Below are positions 27,422 to 35,694 of a DNA stretch of 64,000 nucleotides, piece after piece (positions within the stretch are counted from its first letter, which is position 1; every line of letters starts with the position of its first letter). Source of the DNA: Candidatus Tanganyikabacteria bacterium (lineage in GTDB: Bacteria; Cyanobacteriota; Sericytochromatia; S15B-MN24; VGJW01). The DNA is taken from positions 79,424-143,423 of the forward strand of contig VGJW01000005.1 of NCBI GenBank assembly GCA_016867265.1. Reading direction: 5' to 3'. Both the position numbers and the translations under genes were made by a program. The notes below the pieces were generated by a model. That model searched no databases. It saw nothing but the letters and a program-made list of their open reading frames with translations, and was not told where the DNA came from.

Positions 27422-28105
27422 TCAGGTGCCCGGTACCACCACGAAGCCCGGAGGCGGCTGAAGCGGTCCGGTGACCTTGCGCAGCACCGACTGGATCTTG
27501 GTGTGGAGGATGTCGACCGCCACTTCGTTCATGCCGCCTTCGGGGACGACGACGTTGGCGAATCGCCGGGATGGTTCCACGAACTGTTCCTGCATCGGGC
27601 GCACGGTCGCCAGGTACTGGTCGATGATGGACTGGGGGGAGCGACCGCGTTCGACGATGTCGCGGCGCAAGCGCCGGATGAAGCGCAGGTCGGCATCCGT
27701 GTCGACGAAGACCTTGATGTCGAGGTGGCGCCGGATTTCCGGAATGGCCAGGATCAAGATGCCCTCGACCAGGATGACGCGTCGCGGCTGCACGATTTTG
27801 GGCTCGGGCAACCGGGCGTGTCGCGTGAAATCGTACAGGGGCGTCTCGGCCGGTTGCAATCGCTGAAGTGTCCGCAGGTGCTCGACGAACAGGGCGTTGT
27901 CAAGGGATTCGGGGTGGTCGTAATTGACGGCCGCCCGTTCTTCGGGCGAGAGGTGCGCGTGGTCGTGGTAGTAGGCGTCGTGGCAGAGGTGGGCCACGTT
28001 CTCCGCGCCGGCCAACTCAAGGATGTTCCGGGCCACGGTGGTCTTGCCTGAGCCCGACCCGCCCGAAACGCCGATGGTGAGGGGTTTGCGTCCCGGTGGT
28101 TGCAC
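27422..28105 (-). CDS. udk: Uridine kinase
   Basis: A 227-residue P-loop kinase phosphorylating uridine (and cytidine) in pyrimidine salvage. The Walker A is TIGVSGGSGSGKTTVARN; HLCHDAYYHDHAHLSPEER, NYDHPESLDNALF, VEGILILAIPEIR and RFIRRLRRDIVERGRSPQS are family signatures. The GTG at 28105 begins 5 nt after the def stop; an upstream extension would run into def. Likely co-transcribed with def. Confidence 0.92.
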   Translation of the reverse strand: MQPPGRKPLTIGVSGGSGSGKTTVARNILELAGAENVAHLCHDAYYHDHAHLSPEERAAVNYDHPESLDNALFVEHLRTLQRLQPAETPLYDFTRHARLPEPKIVQPRRVILVEGILILAIPEIRRHLDIKVFVDTDADLRFIRRLRRDIVERGRSPQSIIDQYLATVRPMQEQFVEPSRRFANVVVPEGGMNEVAVDILHTKIQSVLRKVTGPLQPPPGFVVVPGT

Positions 28106-28110
28106 AGGGT

Positions 28111-28656
28111 TCAGCGCCCCCCGGCCAGCATGGCGGCCTGGCGGGCGGCGCGCAGGTCGACGAGGCGTGCGTCGAGCGCCTTGAGTTCCTCGTCCCGGCG
28201 CGTACCATCCGTGACGTGATCGGTGAAGACCTTGCCGTCGAGGTGATCGATCTCGTGCTGGATGCACCGCGCCAGCAGGTCGGACGCCTCGAAGCGAAGC
28301 AGCCGCCCCTTCTCGTCGCGGCCTTCGACCAGGATGTCCCGGGGACGCGTGACCTCGAGGAAGACGCCCGGTAGTGAGAGGCAGCCCTCCTCATCGGTCA
28401 TGGGCGGGCCCGAGCGGCGCTTGAGCACCGGGTTGACGAGGCAGAAGGGATCGAGATCGTGCTCGGACAAGTCGATGACGATGATGCGCTTCGCGAGGCC
28501 GACCTGGGGCGCGGCAAGGCCGATGCCCTGCTCCGCGGCACACGTCGCGAACATGGACTCAATCGTCTTGCGCACCTCGGAAGAGATGGCCTTGACGGGT
28601 TCGGCCACCTGCCGGAGGACATCGTCACCCAGGTAGGAGAGCGGCAATGCGCCCAT
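28111..28656 (-). CDS. def: Peptide deformylase
   Basis: A 181-residue metalloenzyme removing the N-terminal formyl group from new proteins. The three signature motifs are intact: GIGLAAPQVG, EEGCLSLPG and QHEIDHLDG, which supply the metal ligands Cys, His, His and the catalytic Glu. The ATG at 28656 follows AAGGGGA; the longer frame upstream has no support. Confidence 0.95.
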   Translation of the reverse strand: MGALPLSYLGDDVLRQVAEPVKAISSEVRKTIESMFATCAAEQGIGLAAPQVGLAKRIIVIDLSEHDLDPFCLVNPVLKRRSGPPMTDEEGCLSLPGVFLEVTRPRDILVEGRDEKGRLLRFEASDLLARCIQHEIDHLDGKVFTDHVTDGTRRDEELKALDARLVDLRAARQAAMLAGGR

Positions 28657-28770
28657 CGGTCCCCTTCCGTGCGCCTCCGCGCACCCTTTCATCATAGCTC
28701 CAGACCCGCTTTGCGGGCCAGTCGCCGTGCGGGCGTGGACGCACGAGCCTGGGGCGGGTACAAGGGGCGC

Positions 28771-29631
28771 ATGGCTGCCGCTGTTTGCAATATTCATCGC
28801 GCCCCGGCCTCGGGCCGGTGTGCCAAGTGCAAGACCCCGACCTGCCTGCGGTGCGGCGAAGTGGGAAAGACCTGCTCATTCTGCCGCGAGGGCGTCATCC
28901 AGGCGCTCGAAGTGCTGCAGGAGGAAAGCGATGACTGCGTCAACCACGACCGCATCCGCTCCGTCTCTGCTTGTCCCTCCTGCCGGCGGCGCTTCTGCGC
29001 CACATGCCTGAATACGCAGGGTACCTGTTTCAGTTGTGCCCAGCGGGCCATCGACAGGGCGGTGCAGAAGGAGTCCCGGACAAAGTCGCTGGAGGGCAAG
29101 CTCAAGCGCCAGCGGCAGAAGCGCCGCCAGATGACCCGCCGCGTCGGCATCGTCGCCGGCGTCATGTTCCTGCTGGTGGTGGCTTCGATCATCTATCGCG
29201 GCCACCTGCCCTTCATGGGACCGCGTGAAGAGGTGCGGATGGGGGGACTGGCGCCGCGCAAGGTCTACGATGCGGACAGGCGGGTCCAGCAGGGCAGTCG
29301 CATCTGGAAGGCCCCGACAGGAAAGACCCAGGGCGCAGCCGGGGCGGGCTTGCCGCCTGCGCCGGGCGTGGTGGCCGTGGACCGCCCTGCGGAGGGGGCA
29401 CGCGTGAGCGGTCGTACCGTTATCGATGCCCGCATCGCCCAAGGCGTGCCCCAGAAGGTGGAACTGTACGTCAATGGCACTTGGCTCGGAGTCAGCGATC
29501 ATGCCCCCTACCAGTTCGTCTGGGATACGCGGTCGATCGGCAGCGGGCCTGCCCGCATCGAGATTGTGGCCTACGGCTTCGACGGTTCGTTGCGTCGCTC
29601 GTCCCCGGTCTCGGTCCAAGTCGTGCCGTAG
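28771..29631 (+). CDS. Zinc-finger, membrane and Ig-like domain protein
   Basis: A 286-residue protein with an unusual build. Residues 1-92 hold two B-box-like zinc fingers (CNIHRAPASGRCAKCKTPTC and CVNHDRIRSVSACPSCRRRF, each followed by CxxC pairs). A basic helical stretch precedes one membrane segment (about 125-142). Residues 195-286 form an Ig-like domain (VAVDRPAEGARVSGRTVIDA, LYVNGTWLGV, PYQFVWDT). The topology implies cytosolic zinc fingers and an external Ig-like domain. No function is assigned. An ATG at 28771 excludes upstream sequence that is shadow of def. Confidence 0.7.
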   Translation: MAAAVCNIHRAPASGRCAKCKTPTCLRCGEVGKTCSFCREGVIQALEVLQEESDDCVNHDRIRSVSACPSCRRRFCATCLNTQGTCFSCAQRAIDRAVQKESRTKSLEGKLKRQRQKRRQMTRRVGIVAGVMFLLVVASIIYRGHLPFMGPREEVRMGGLAPRKVYDADRRVQQGSRIWKAPTGKTQGAAGAGLPPAPGVVAVDRPAEGARVSGRTVIDARIAQGVPQKVELYVNGTWLGVSDHAPYQFVWDTRSIGSGPARIEIVAYGFDGSLRRSSPVSVQVVP

Positions 29632-29674
29632 AACAGTCTTTTAACGTCAGGAGCGGCGTCGGGGCGGGCACACC

Positions 29675-31303
29675 ATGGAGGTGAGCCTTGCAAAAGCCCC
29701 GACACCGAGCCTACTCGCCTTGCTGTCCGGCGTCCTCGCGCTCTCCGCCTGCGTGGCCCCGAAGACAGGCGTGGCTCCGTCCCGCTATGTCCGACAGGTC
29801 GACGAGAATCAGGGGGTCATTGCCAACGAGTGGGTCGTGCGCATTCGTCCGGGTACCGCCTTGCCCATGGATCATGACTTGCTGTCACCCGGCATGGCTC
29901 TGGTGCGGTCCGCAGATGCGGCTTCGGCAGGCCGGATGCGGGAGATCCTGCTAAAGACGGGCGGAGTAGTCGATGTGGCGTCCAACAGGGTCTTCCATGC
30001 CGTGGTCGACGCGACAGCCGTCACGGACCCGTTCCGGTCCCGCCAGTGGGGCCTCGACGTGGTCGGTGCCGAGGTCCTCGATCAGTTGCCGCCGGGACGT
30101 TTGGTCAAGGTGGCCGTTCTTGATACCGGCGTGGATCGGACCCACCCGGACATGGCCGAGGTGACGCTGCCGGGCTTCACCGTCATTGCCGACGGCCCTG
30201 CGCTTGGCATGGATGACCAGGAGCACGGCACCCACGTCGCTGGCCTCATCGGGGCCTCCATCCGCAACGGCATCGGCATCTCCGGCATCTCGGACCGGGT
30301 TCGCATCCTGCCGGTCAAGGTCCTCGATGCCGATGGTTCCGGGACGCTCGATGACGTGATCCGTGGCCTCGCCTACGCGAAGTCTGCTGGTGCCCAGGTC
30401 ATCAACATGAGCCTGTCTTCGCCAGCATCCTCCAACCTCGAGCGCCAGGCGGTCCAGGACCTTGTGAACTCGGGCGTGGTCATCGTCGCGGCCGCGGGAA
30501 ACGAGGGCAGCTCCCAGCCCATGTCGCCCGCTGCGCTGCCGGGTGTCCTCGCCGTGGGGGCGACCGATCCGGGCGATGCACGCGCCGGCTTCTCCAGCTA
30601 CGGGACGCATGTGCGGCTCGCGGCCCCCGGCACGGACATGTTGTCGACGGTTCCCGGCTCGGCTTACCGTACCCTTTCCGGAACCAGCCAGGCGACTCCC
30701 CTCGTGGCCGGCATCGCGGCTTCCATCCTGTCCGTGGCCCCCGGGACGTCGCCCAAGGTCATCCAGGACCTGCTCTATGAAACAGGCGCGCCTACGTCGG
30801 GTTTCCCGCAGGAGACACGCAGGGTAGACCTGCGGCGCCTCGTGGCCTTCATCAAGGCCTACCTGCCCCAGCCGACGCCTGCGCCGACGGTCGCACCCGC
30901 CACTCCTGCTCCGGTGACGCCCGTCCCCGCGACGCCTGTACCGGCCACTCCGGCGCCGACGATGGCACCTCCCCAGGTGCCGACGCCCGGCCCCGTGGCG
31001 ACGCGGCAGCCCGAGACGCCGTTCCCGCGACCCGTGGCGACCCAGCCGCCGCAGGTGGCCGCCGATCCGGTTCCGACGGCTCGGCCGGACTCGGACTACT
31101 CCAATCTGATCCCCGTGGCGGATGGCCCTGCTCGTGACGGCGGCGGCGGCTCCGGTTCGGGCCCGGACCAGGGTGGTTCCAAGCCCGGCTACGTCTGGGT
31201 CCCGGACTTCGGCGGTGGCTCGGGGGCTGCGTTAAGACCTGTCGAGGACGGCCCTGCCTTGGGCGGCAATTCGATGGTCCCGGTGGTCAGTCCGTGGTGG
31301 TAG
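29675..31303 (+). CDS. Subtilisin-like (S8) serine protease lipoprotein
   Basis: A 542-residue protein with lipobox ALSACV (Cys near residue 26), a propeptide-like region, then a full S8 domain with Asp150 (VAVLDTGVDRTHPDM), His187 (HGTHVAGLIGA) and Ser338 (LSGTSQATPLVAGIAA). The C-terminal 170 residues contain a Pro/Ala/Thr linker of PATPVPATPAPT type and a Gly-rich tail ending in VVSPWW. The linker may span an envelope layer or be glycosylated. Possibly paralogous to the subtilase at 11754. Confidence 0.93.
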   Translation: MEVSLAKAPTPSLLALLSGVLALSACVAPKTGVAPSRYVRQVDENQGVIANEWVVRIRPGTALPMDHDLLSPGMALVRSADAASAGRMREILLKTGGVVDVASNRVFHAVVDATAVTDPFRSRQWGLDVVGAEVLDQLPPGRLVKVAVLDTGVDRTHPDMAEVTLPGFTVIADGPALGMDDQEHGTHVAGLIGASIRNGIGISGISDRVRILPVKVLDADGSGTLDDVIRGLAYAKSAGAQVINMSLSSPASSNLERQAVQDLVNSGVVIVAAAGNEGSSQPMSPAALPGVLAVGATDPGDARAGFSSYGTHVRLAAPGTDMLSTVPGSAYRTLSGTSQATPLVAGIAASILSVAPGTSPKVIQDLLYETGAPTSGFPQETRRVDLRRLVAFIKAYLPQPTPAPTVAPATPAPVTPVPATPVPATPAPTMAPPQVPTPGPVATRQPETPFPRPVATQPPQVAADPVPTARPDSDYSNLIPVADGPARDGGGGSGSGPDQGGSKPGYVWVPDFGGGSGAALRPVEDGPALGGNSMVPVVSPWW

Positions 31304-32390
31304 GCTGCGCGAGGGGTGCTGCGGCGGCGTGAGCCCGCGTTGTCGCGTGAGGCTGGTTCTCCTGCTGGCCTGCCGATGACACCTTGACCAGTTCGATGGT
31401 CTGCTCGTGCAGGTCTTGGATGGATCGGGCATTGCAATAGGACAGGCCGCTGCGGACGCCACCCTCCAGTTCTTCGGCCAACGGTGCCACCGGACCCTTC
31501 CAGGGAATCAAGGTTTCGACGCCTTCGGGCGTGCGTGCCACACCGAGTACCTCCATGGCGCCTGCGGAGGCCATGCCGCGGTACCGCTTGCAGGGCTGAC
31601 CGTCCCGCAGCAGGACCTCGCCGGGTGATTCCTCGGTGCCTGCGAAGAGACTGCCGATCATCACCGTGTCGGCGCCGGCGACGAGCGCCTTGACGATGTC
31701 GCCCGAGTTGCGAATCCCCCCGTCCGCAATGAGCGTCGGGGCGTGCGCGACCCTGGGCCGGGCCTTCCGGCGCTCGACCTCCCACCAGCGGTCCATGGCG
31801 GCACGCGCCCGGAGCACGGCCGTCAGCTGGGGCACCCCGCAACCCGTCACGATACGCGTGGTGCAGACGGCCCCGGGGCCTACGCCCACCTTGATGGCAT
31901 GGGCCCCGGCCTCCAGAAGGTCCCACGTGCCCTCGGCGGTGGCCACGTTGCCTGCGATGACCCACAGCGTCGGAAATCGGTCGCGCAGGTCATGGATGCG
32001 GTCGATCACCCTGTCCGCGTGACCATGGGCCACGTCGACAAGGACGGCGGCCAACCCTTCGGCCCGAGCCACCAGGTCGAGGTCGCCCTCCTTGACGCCG
32101 ATGGCCAGCACGCGTGGTCCCGGCACGGCCGCCATCTCGGCGAGATGCTGGTCCGGCGACAGGAATCGGTGGACGACGCCAAGTGCCCCCATGCCGTGCA
32201 TGGCGCGGGCCATCCGGGCCTCCGTCACGGTGTCCATGTTGGCGCTCAGGAAGGGCAGGTCGAGCTCGATGTCACCCACCAGGCGGGTCCGCAGGGAGGT
32301 CTCCTTGCGGGAATAGACGCTGCTTCGGCGCGGGACGATGAGCACATCGTCATAGGTCAGGGCAGGGGCATCGAGGATGCGGACGGACAT
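31287..32390 (-). CDS. Short IMP dehydrogenase/GMP reductase family enzyme
   Basis: A 367-residue TIM-barrel enzyme. It has [39 protein letters not shown], the catalytic-Cys loop [20 protein letters not shown] and [12 protein letters not shown]. The CBS pair normally inserted after the first barrel turns is absent. Sequence alone does not settle whether it makes XMP from IMP or reduces GMP to IMP; YRGMAS-type flaps occur in both. The last 25 residues are Ala/Thr/Gln-rich. The ATG at 32390 (MSVRILDAP) is preferred to one 18 nt upstream. Its stop overlaps the convergent subtilase by 17 nt. Confidence 0.82.
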   Translation of the reverse strand: MSVRILDAPALTYDDVLIVPRRSSVYSRKETSLRTRLVGDIELDLPFLSANMDTVTEARMARAMHGMGALGVVHRFLSPDQHLAEMAAVPGPRVLAIGVKEGDLDLVARAEGLAAVLVDVAHGHADRVIDRIHDLRDRFPTLWVIAGNVATAEGTWDLLEAGAHAIKVGVGPGAVCTTRIVTGCGVPQLTAVLRARAAMDRWWEVERRKARPRVAHAPTLIADGGIRNSGDIVKALVAGADTVMIGSLFAGTEESPGEVLLRDGQPCKRYRGMASAGAMEVLGVARTPEGVETLIPWKGPVAPLAEELEGGVRSGLSYCNARSIQDLHEQTIELVKVSSAGQQENQPHATTRAHAAAAPLAQPTTTD

Positions 32391-32476
32391 GGCGACGACT
32401 CCGGTCAATGGCGCCCTACTCTAGCATGGGGCGGGTGGTATCATCGCCATGGGCCATGGCGGGTCCGAGGGTGCCG

Positions 32477-33898
32477 ATGACCACACAGGCCGCGTCCGCT
32501 TGGCGGATCGAGACCGATCCGCCGGGAGACGTGCAAGTACCCCGCGCAGCGTACTACGGTGCCGCCACGATCAGGGCTGTTCACAACTTTCCTGTTTCGG
32601 GGCGGTCGCTCTCCGCGTCCGTTATCCGTTCCTTGGCCCTTGTCAAGGGATGTGTCGCGCAGACCCGTGCCTCGCTGGGATGGCTGGATCCCCTGATGGC
32701 CGCCGCCATCAGGCATGCGGCCGACGAGATCGTCGCGGGTGAACTCGCGGACCAGTTCACGGTCGAGGTCTACCGGACGGGCTCGGGAACCAGCACGCAC
32801 ATGAACCTGAATGAGGTGTTGGCGCGTCGGGCCGCCGAGTTGTTGGGGCCAGGCAGCACGGTACACCCCAATGACCATGTCAACCCGGGCCAGAGCAGCA
32901 ACGATGTCTTTCCTACGGCGATGCACCTGGCTGCGGTGGATGCCGTGCGCAACGGCCTGATGCCCGTCCTGGATCACATGGCCGAGGTCCTGGAGGCCCA
33001 TGCGGCCTCGTGGACGGACATCCTGAAGCTGGGTCGGACGCAAATGATGGACGCGACCCCCTTGACGCTGGGCCAGGAGTTCTCGGGCTATGCAGCCCAG
33101 ATCCGTGCGGCGCGTCGTGGCCTGGACCCCTTGCTGGAGCCGTTCTTGGCGCTGCCGCTGGGCGGGACGGCGGTAGGAGCCGGCCTCAACGGGCATCCCG
33201 AGATGCCGGCCCGGGCCTGCGCGTTGCTGGCGGAGCGGACCGGTGAGGCGTGGGGGCCGACCCGGGAGCCCTTCGCGGCTGTGGCCAGCCGGGACGGGCT
33301 CGTCGCCTTGTCCGGCGGCATCCGGACGGTGGCGGTGGCAGCTGCCAAGATCGCGGGGGACATCAGGTTGCTGGGTTCCGGTCCGCGAGGCGGCCTTGGC
33401 GAGCTCGAACTGCCGGCCCTGCAGCCGGGCAGTTCGTTGATGCCGGGCAAGGTCAATCCGGTCCAGTGCGAGATGGGGCTCCGGGTCGTGGCTCGCGTGG
33501 TGGGTTGCGATGCGACGGTGGCGTCTGCCGCCATGGGCGGGGTGCTCGAACTCAACACGATGATGCCGGTGATGGCGGCCAGCCTCCTCGAAGCCGTCGA
33601 TCTCCTGCGGGCTTCGCTGGGGGCTTTCGTCGCCGGCACCCTGACGGCGCCTCGTCCCGTGCCGGAACGTTGTGCCCATTGGCTGGAGCAGGGCCTGGCG
33701 CTCGTCACGGCGCTGACGCCCCTGCTCGGGTATGACCGTGCTGCGGCATTGGCTGCCGAGGCGCGCCGGTCCGGCCGAACGCTCCGGGCTGTCGTTCTGG
33801 CGGAGTCGGGCCTCGAGCCGGAGGTCGTGGAAAAGTGGCTGGATGCCGGGGCCATGTGTGCGCCGGACGCAGGGAGGTCGGGCCATGGAGCCGGTTGA
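32477..33898 (+). CDS. fumC: Class II fumarase/aspartase family lyase
   Basis: A 473-residue lyase, the length of class II fumarase, most likely interconverting fumarate and malate. Motifs: GSGTSTHMNLNEVLARRA, HPNDHVNPGQSSNDVFPT, GGTAVGAGLNGHPEMP and the mobile loop GSSLMPGKVNPVQCEM. One active-site segment reads GRTQMMDATPLTLGQEF; most fumarases have GRTHLQDATP and aspartases GRTQLQDAVP, so the family member may be atypical. The GKVNP loop and LLGSGPRGGLGEL favour fumarase. Divergent from the IMPDH-like gene, with a start preceded by GAGGG. Confidence 0.8.
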   Translation: MTTQAASAWRIETDPPGDVQVPRAAYYGAATIRAVHNFPVSGRSLSASVIRSLALVKGCVAQTRASLGWLDPLMAAAIRHAADEIVAGELADQFTVEVYRTGSGTSTHMNLNEVLARRAAELLGPGSTVHPNDHVNPGQSSNDVFPTAMHLAAVDAVRNGLMPVLDHMAEVLEAHAASWTDILKLGRTQMMDATPLTLGQEFSGYAAQIRAARRGLDPLLEPFLALPLGGTAVGAGLNGHPEMPARACALLAERTGEAWGPTREPFAAVASRDGLVALSGGIRTVAVAAAKIAGDIRLLGSGPRGGLGELELPALQPGSSLMPGKVNPVQCEMGLRVVARVVGCDATVASAAMGGVLELNTMMPVMAASLLEAVDLLRASLGAFVAGTLTAPRPVPERCAHWLEQGLALVTALTPLLGYDRAAALAAEARRSGRTLRAVVLAESGLEPEVVEKWLDAGAMCAPDAGRSGHGAG

Positions 33899-34385
33899 GG
33901 CGACGACGGTTGAACCCCGCGCAGGGACCATCCGGCTTCTTTCCGAAGGCGATGGCGATCAGGTGCTGACCCTGGTCAAGAACATGCTCCTGACCTACGG
34001 CTTCCGCTGGGACCCGGAGGGTCTCGATGCGGATGTCCTGGCTCCCGAACGCTACCTGCTAGAGGGGGGCACGTTCCTCGTGCTCGAGCGTGACGGACAC
34101 ATTCTGGGGACGATTGCCGGCCGTCGCCTCGATCACGAGCGCCTCGAGCTCTGCCGGATGTACCTGCATCCTGCCCTGTGGGGCGAGGGCTGGGGCTCCC
34201 GGCTTTTCAGCCGTTTGATTGCGTGGGCGGGTGAAGGGGGCTATCGGAGGGTCGAGCTCGAGGCCGATCCCCGTTTTGACCGCAGCATCGGTTTCTATGA
34301 GCGAAAGGGGTTCCGGAGAATGCCGGAAGAGCCCGGTGCGACGACCGGGCCCTTGCGTTACGCGCTCGACTTGCGCTCGGCCTGA
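33885..34385 (+). CDS. GNAT family acetyltransferase
   Basis: A 166-residue N-acetyltransferase. The acetyl-CoA-binding motif is MYLHPALWGEGWGSRLFSRL, followed by VELEADPRFDRSIGFYERKG, the usual GNAT C-terminal motif. The substrate is unknown. The ATG overlaps the end of the fumarase gene by 14 nt and has GGAGG 8 nt upstream, indicating co-translation. Confidence 0.85.
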   Translation: MEPVEATTVEPRAGTIRLLSEGDGDQVLTLVKNMLLTYGFRWDPEGLDADVLAPERYLLEGGTFLVLERDGHILGTIAGRRLDHERLELCRMYLHPALWGEGWGSRLFSRLIAWAGEGGYRRVELEADPRFDRSIGFYERKGFRRMPEEPGATTGPLRYALDLRSA

Positions 34386-34391
34386 CGAGGA

Positions 34392-34982
34392 TCAGTACTC
34401 GACGTACCGACCCAGCGCCCGTGCTCGACTGATCCAGACGTTGAGCGTCGTGACCGAGGGAATGCGATCGGACAGGCGGAAGCCGCCCTTGATGTGGGCG
34501 CTCTCCAGCGTGGGGCGCAGGTTTCGGGCATCGCGGCGGGCCAACTCTGCAACTGTATCCACGCCGGCTTCCTCGAGCAGGCGGGCATAGACCGGACCCG
34601 TCCGGGTCATGCGCATCAGATCGGCGTGGTTGACCCACGTCAGCAGCAGCTTGGTGCTGATGCCGGTCTTGCGCGCCAGACGCTCCCGGCCGGTGCGGGT
34701 GTGGCCGTTCTCGAGCAGGTGCATCACGTTCTCGACACCGGCCTGCCGGAGGGCTTCCGCGTAGACGGGGCCGATGCCCAGGATGCTGATGGCGCGGTAG
34801 AGGGCGGCCTTGTCCGTCTTGATGTCCGACTCGGTACCATCGGCTTCGAGTACGTCCGTGCCCGGCACGGCCAAGGTCGACATCGCCGTGGTCGCGCTCG
34901 CCGCAGGGGCAGACGGAGTCTGTCCGCAAGCCGCAAGGACCATGCTGGAACTCAGGATCAGGGAAAGGTGACGAGCAGTCAT
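34392..34982 (-). CDS. DUF4332-type lipoprotein
   Basis: A 196-residue lipoprotein (lipobox SSSMVLAAC). After a Ser/Thr/Ala linker the rest matches DUF4332, a helix-hairpin-helix family common in cyanobacteria (AISILGIGPVYAEALRQAGV, LARKTGISTKLLLTWVNHAD, MTRTGPVYARLLEEAGVDTV). HhH pairs normally bind DNA; finding them in a lipoprotein is odd. Function unknown. It converges on the GNAT gene with 6 nt between stops. Confidence 0.75.
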   Translation of the reverse strand: MTARHLSLILSSSMVLAACGQTPSAPAASATTAMSTLAVPGTDVLEADGTESDIKTDKAALYRAISILGIGPVYAEALRQAGVENVMHLLENGHTRTGRERLARKTGISTKLLLTWVNHADLMRMTRTGPVYARLLEEAGVDTVAELARRDARNLRPTLESAHIKGGFRLSDRIPSVTTLNVWISRARALGRYVEY

Positions 34983-35021
34983 GTCGGGGTACCCTTTATA
35001 GGACCAAGTTGTAGGTTTAAG

Positions 35022-35050
35022 TTAAAGAAGATTTAAAAAGACAATAATAT
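35022..35050 (+). promoter_or_regulatory. Possible promoter of PAP2 gene
   Basis: TTAAAG (35022-35027), a 17-nt spacer and TAATAT (35045-35050) lie in the AT-rich gap, 41 nt before the PAP2 start. The whole 34983-35090 gap is far richer in AT than its surroundings and probably holds divergent promoters. Confidence 0.4.
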
Positions 35051-35090
35051 CCTACCATGGTGACTCGTGAGCTGACAAGAGGTGAACCCG

Positions 35091-35687
35091 ATGACTGAGC
35101 GAGGACGTGCCGGACTGCTTGCCTGGGGGCTGTGTGTCGCCTGCAGCCTGCCATTGCCCGCTTGGGCCGCAGACCCGGAGGGCCCCCTCGTCCAAGGCGC
35201 CCAGAGCGTCCTGCAGGTGACGGGCCTTCCGGAGTTGGCCGTGGGCGTCTCGTGGGCGCCGATTTCTGCGGGCGTGCCCGTCCTGCTCGGTGGCCTTGCC
35301 GAACCCCGTGACCCCGGAGTTGCGCTCAGGATCCTTGCGACCGAGGCCGTGGCAGCGGGTCTTGCCGAGGGTCTCAAGGCCCTGATCCTTCGGCCGCGGC
35401 CGTTTGTCACGGACCCGACGCTGCGATTGCCCGCAGGTCCTGCGGACAGCACCTCGATGCCTTCCGGCCATGCCGCCGTGACCTTTGCAGGAGCGTCCGT
35501 CCTCGCCACGATGCGACCGGACATGGCTCCGTGGGCCTGGGGGTGGGCCACGGCGGTCTCCCTGAGCCGTGTCGTGCTCGGTGTCCACTATCCGTCGGAC
35601 GTGCTTGCCGGTGCGCTCCTCGGCATCGGCACGGCGGCGACGGCTGCCTGGTTGGTGCCGTCACCCGGCGCGACGCCGTCTCGCTGA
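35091..35687 (+). CDS. PAP2 family phosphatase
   Basis: A 198-residue membrane-associated acid phosphatase with a signal-like N-terminus (LCVACSLPLPAWA). All three motifs are present: KALILRPRP, PSGHAAVTFAG and SRVVLGVHYPSD. Likely substrates are phosphatidate or undecaprenyl pyrophosphate at the membrane; the sequence does not discriminate. The ATG at 35091 has AGAGGTG at 7 nt. Converges on the kinase-like gene. Confidence 0.9.
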   Translation: MTERGRAGLLAWGLCVACSLPLPAWAADPEGPLVQGAQSVLQVTGLPELAVGVSWAPISAGVPVLLGGLAEPRDPGVALRILATEAVAAGLAEGLKALILRPRPFVTDPTLRLPAGPADSTSMPSGHAAVTFAGASVLATMRPDMAPWAWGWATAVSLSRVVLGVHYPSDVLAGALLGIGTAATAAWLVPSPGATPSR

Positions 35688-35694
35688 GTGCTCC

